From: CAIYRG01 sp965247505
GTDB lineage: Bacteria > Pseudomonadota > Alphaproteobacteria > Micropepsales > Micropepsaceae
DNA length: 64,000 bases
Assembly: GCA_965247505.1 (NCBI GenBank)
Contig: OZ252020.1
Coordinates: 372,001 to 436,000, forward strand
Reading direction: 5' to 3'
Shown here piece after piece: positions 62,839-64,000 of the stretch. The stretch's first letter is position 1, and the number at the start of each line of letters is the position of its first letter. The position numbers were made by a program, and so were the translations under genes. Under the pieces are notes generated by a model. That model saw only the letters and a program-made list of their open reading frames with translations. It did not search any database and was not told the origin of the DNA.

Positions 62839-63432
62839 ATGCGCGAAGTTTTGAATTCATTGGCCCATAATTCATTGGCTAATATTGCAGTGTTGGGCAT
62901 GGCATTGACGGTGCTTGTTCCCGTAATCGCGCTGGCCCAATCCGAGAGCGGCCTCACCTACACTAATCCCGACTATGGCTTTGAAACCTATTTTCCCGAC
63001 GCTCCGATGATGCGCGAGATCACCTACACGACCATAGACGGAAGCGAGGTCCCCGCGACTCAATTTTATGTCGAACGCGACACCGACCATTATTTCGTCA
63101 CCATCGTAAATTTGGCCGATGGTCCCGCGGTCGATTTCGATGCATTCGATCATGCCGCCGAGCAGATGCGCTCGCTTGGCGAAGTGCGCGCTGAAGTTGA
63201 AGTGGCCTATGATCCCGGCATACCGGGTTGGCAGCTAAGCGTATTTCAACCTGATGGCCGCCAAATGCGCGGTTCGGTCTATATGTATAATCACACCCTG
63301 TTCTTTACCCAGGCGATTACCGAGCCGGGCGATTTCGACGCTTTGAGGCTCGAGCAATCGATCGTCTTGCTTAACCCCGACGGTAGCCTGGTCGATACCG
63401 GCGAGGGAAACAGCGCCGTCGAACGCCCTTAA
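62839..63432 (+). CDS. Exported FPxxP-family protein A5, intact
   Basis: 197 aa. GGGGAGAG before ATG; Sec signal ends ALA-QSE. Family signature FETYFPDAP then EITY, TQFYVERDTDHY, VAYDPGIPGWQL and the C-terminal SIVLLNPDG. It is the best template for reconstructing A1 at the left edge (same PGIPGWQL and VDTG endings). Divergent from DUF6152 B3. Function unknown. Confidence 0.82.
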   Translation: MREVLNSLAHNSLANIAVLGMALTVLVPVIALAQSESGLTYTNPDYGFETYFPDAPMMREITYTTIDGSEVPATQFYVERDTDHYFVTIVNLADGPAVDFDAFDHAAEQMRSLGEVRAEVEVAYDPGIPGWQLSVFQPDGRQMRGSVYMYNHTLFFTQAITEPGDFDALRLEQSIVLLNPDGSLVDTGEGNSAVERP

Positions 63433-63476
63433 ACGGGCAGCGTGCCAGCGAGCAAGCGGCACCTCACCCCACCCCC

Positions 63477-63890
63477 CTAGAACCCCAGCGGATCGAAGCC
63501 ATGCTTGGCGCAAATCTGGTTGGCCATTTTCTTGAATTGCTTGCCATGAGTGGCCGGAGTGCGTTGAGAGACCTGCCGGACGTGAAAAATTATGACGCCA
63601 TCGCCCGGCGCCTCAATCTTGTCACGAGATATTCTGAATTGAGAGCCGACACCAAGCGATGCAATCTTGCCTTCAATCAAGCGCTTGGAACTTTGCGCCA
63701 GCGTCTTTTGCACTTCGCGAATACAAACCACCAACATGGCGCGCTCGCGCAAACAGTCTTCGATGGTCAGCTCGGCAAAAAAATGCGACTTGCCCGAGCC
63801 CCTTCCACCATAGGCACCCTTATAGCGGGCAGGCTGCAGCAATGGCTGGAAGACACGTGGCGTCTTAAGTTGAAGAGTTCGGGTCGACAA
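63477..63890 (-). pseudogene. Phage terminase large subunit, N-terminal fragment
   Basis: TTG start at 63890. PBSX-type terminase ATPase N-terminus: TPRVFQPLLQPARYKGAYGG, Walker A GGRGSGKSHFFAEL, VVCIREVQKTLAQSSKRLIE, SLGVGSQFRISRDKIEAP. After VIIFHV the normal continuation (Walker B and nuclease) is replaced by RQVSQRTPATHGKQFKKM and the frame ends. It is therefore a truncated terminase, part of a decayed prophage. Confidence 0.85.
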
Positions 63891-63984
63891 TGATGCGCTC
63901 GATCCCGGTGATTGCGATTTCGCCCTGATGCGTCGTGTTGGTTTCTATCTTGTCGCGGTAATCATTACGAAAGCGATTTTTCAT
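63865..63984 (-). pseudogene. Terminase small subunit C-terminal fragment
   Basis: 39 codons from ATG 63984 to TAA 63865. KIETNTTHQGEIAITGIERI and IIVDPNSST match the C-terminal strand/tail region of terminase small subunits (HTH part missing). It overlaps the large-subunit start, the usual small-then-large phage order. The rest of the prophage is outside or gone. Confidence 0.55.
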
Positions 63985-64000
63985 TTGAAATATAAACGAA

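Noticed and set aside
1..64000. tRNA, rRNA or CRISPR array
   Set aside because: Scanning by eye gave no TPsiC/acceptor pairs, no rRNA-like blocks and no regularly spaced direct repeats. The only tandem repeats are the 10-bp and 30-bp ones listed.

Overview
The window comes from a Gram-negative proteobacterium. I favour an alphaproteobacterium, but no rRNA or ribosomal gene is present to settle it. The evidence is the many Sec, Tat and lipoprotein signals, a TonB/OmpA/TpsB-type envelope, PQQ and molybdenum periplasmic oxidoreductases, and a PqqD / HPr-kinase-related / nucleotidyltransferase set. I saw no tRNA, rRNA or CRISPR array. Most genes have clear GGAG-type ribosome binding sites, which fixed many starts; several are TTG or GTG.

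Layout. 1-6950: exported small proteins of one paralogous family (motif FPxxP), a DUF6152 remnant, a quinohaem alcohol dehydrogenase and an SMP-30-like lactonase. 7014-8480: an IS256-family element that replaced the end of an MFS gene. 8442-15015: MFS and CDF transporters, a TPR lipoprotein next to an OmpA domain, YjbR, flavin reductase and a methyltransferase. 15418-25431: a two-subunit molybdenum hydroxylase (IorA/IorB type), MBL hydrolase, glyoxalase, small lipoproteins, a Tat-type FAD oxidoreductase and a DUF6152 pair. 25560-28004: RecD-like helicase and dinB. 28093-32283: an accessory island lying between the intact dinB 3' end and a diverged second copy of that 3' end. It holds a PqqD-like domain, an HPr-kinase-related protein, a nucleotidyltransferase and a candidate 63-aa precursor peptide. 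32339-37392: a MarR regulator with two matching palindromic operators, an SDR, an amidohydrolase and an MBL hydrolase. 37455-51588: pilin, TPR, TonB-DUF3313, HMW1C-like glycosyltransferase, a haem/propeller lipoprotein, M50 protease, GIY-YIG protein and a nuclease. 51645-58396: a CHASE2 histidine kinase, a FecR protein and a TpsB translocator. 58384-63432: DsbA, NHL propeller, Sel1 protein, and a second DUF6152 + FPxxP pair. 63477-64000: a phage terminase remnant.

The main theme is gene decay in an accessory region. Three IS elements and one 318-bp IS-like element can be excised on paper to give perfect reading frames (MFS, nucleotidyltransferase, CHASE2 kinase; the nuclease still has one stop). 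At least six reading frames carry one in-frame stop and seven or more carry a frameshift, several in homopolymers. Some of these may be assembly errors, and only the raw reads can separate the two.

The most novel content is the HPr-rel-A-type peptide island between dinB repeats, now apparently dead in all three enzyme genes while the small candidate peptide stays intact. Other points of interest are the TonB-DUF3313 fusion, the NPNA-repeat FecR protein, mutually exclusive hairpins before dinB, and an SDR lacking its catalytic lysine.
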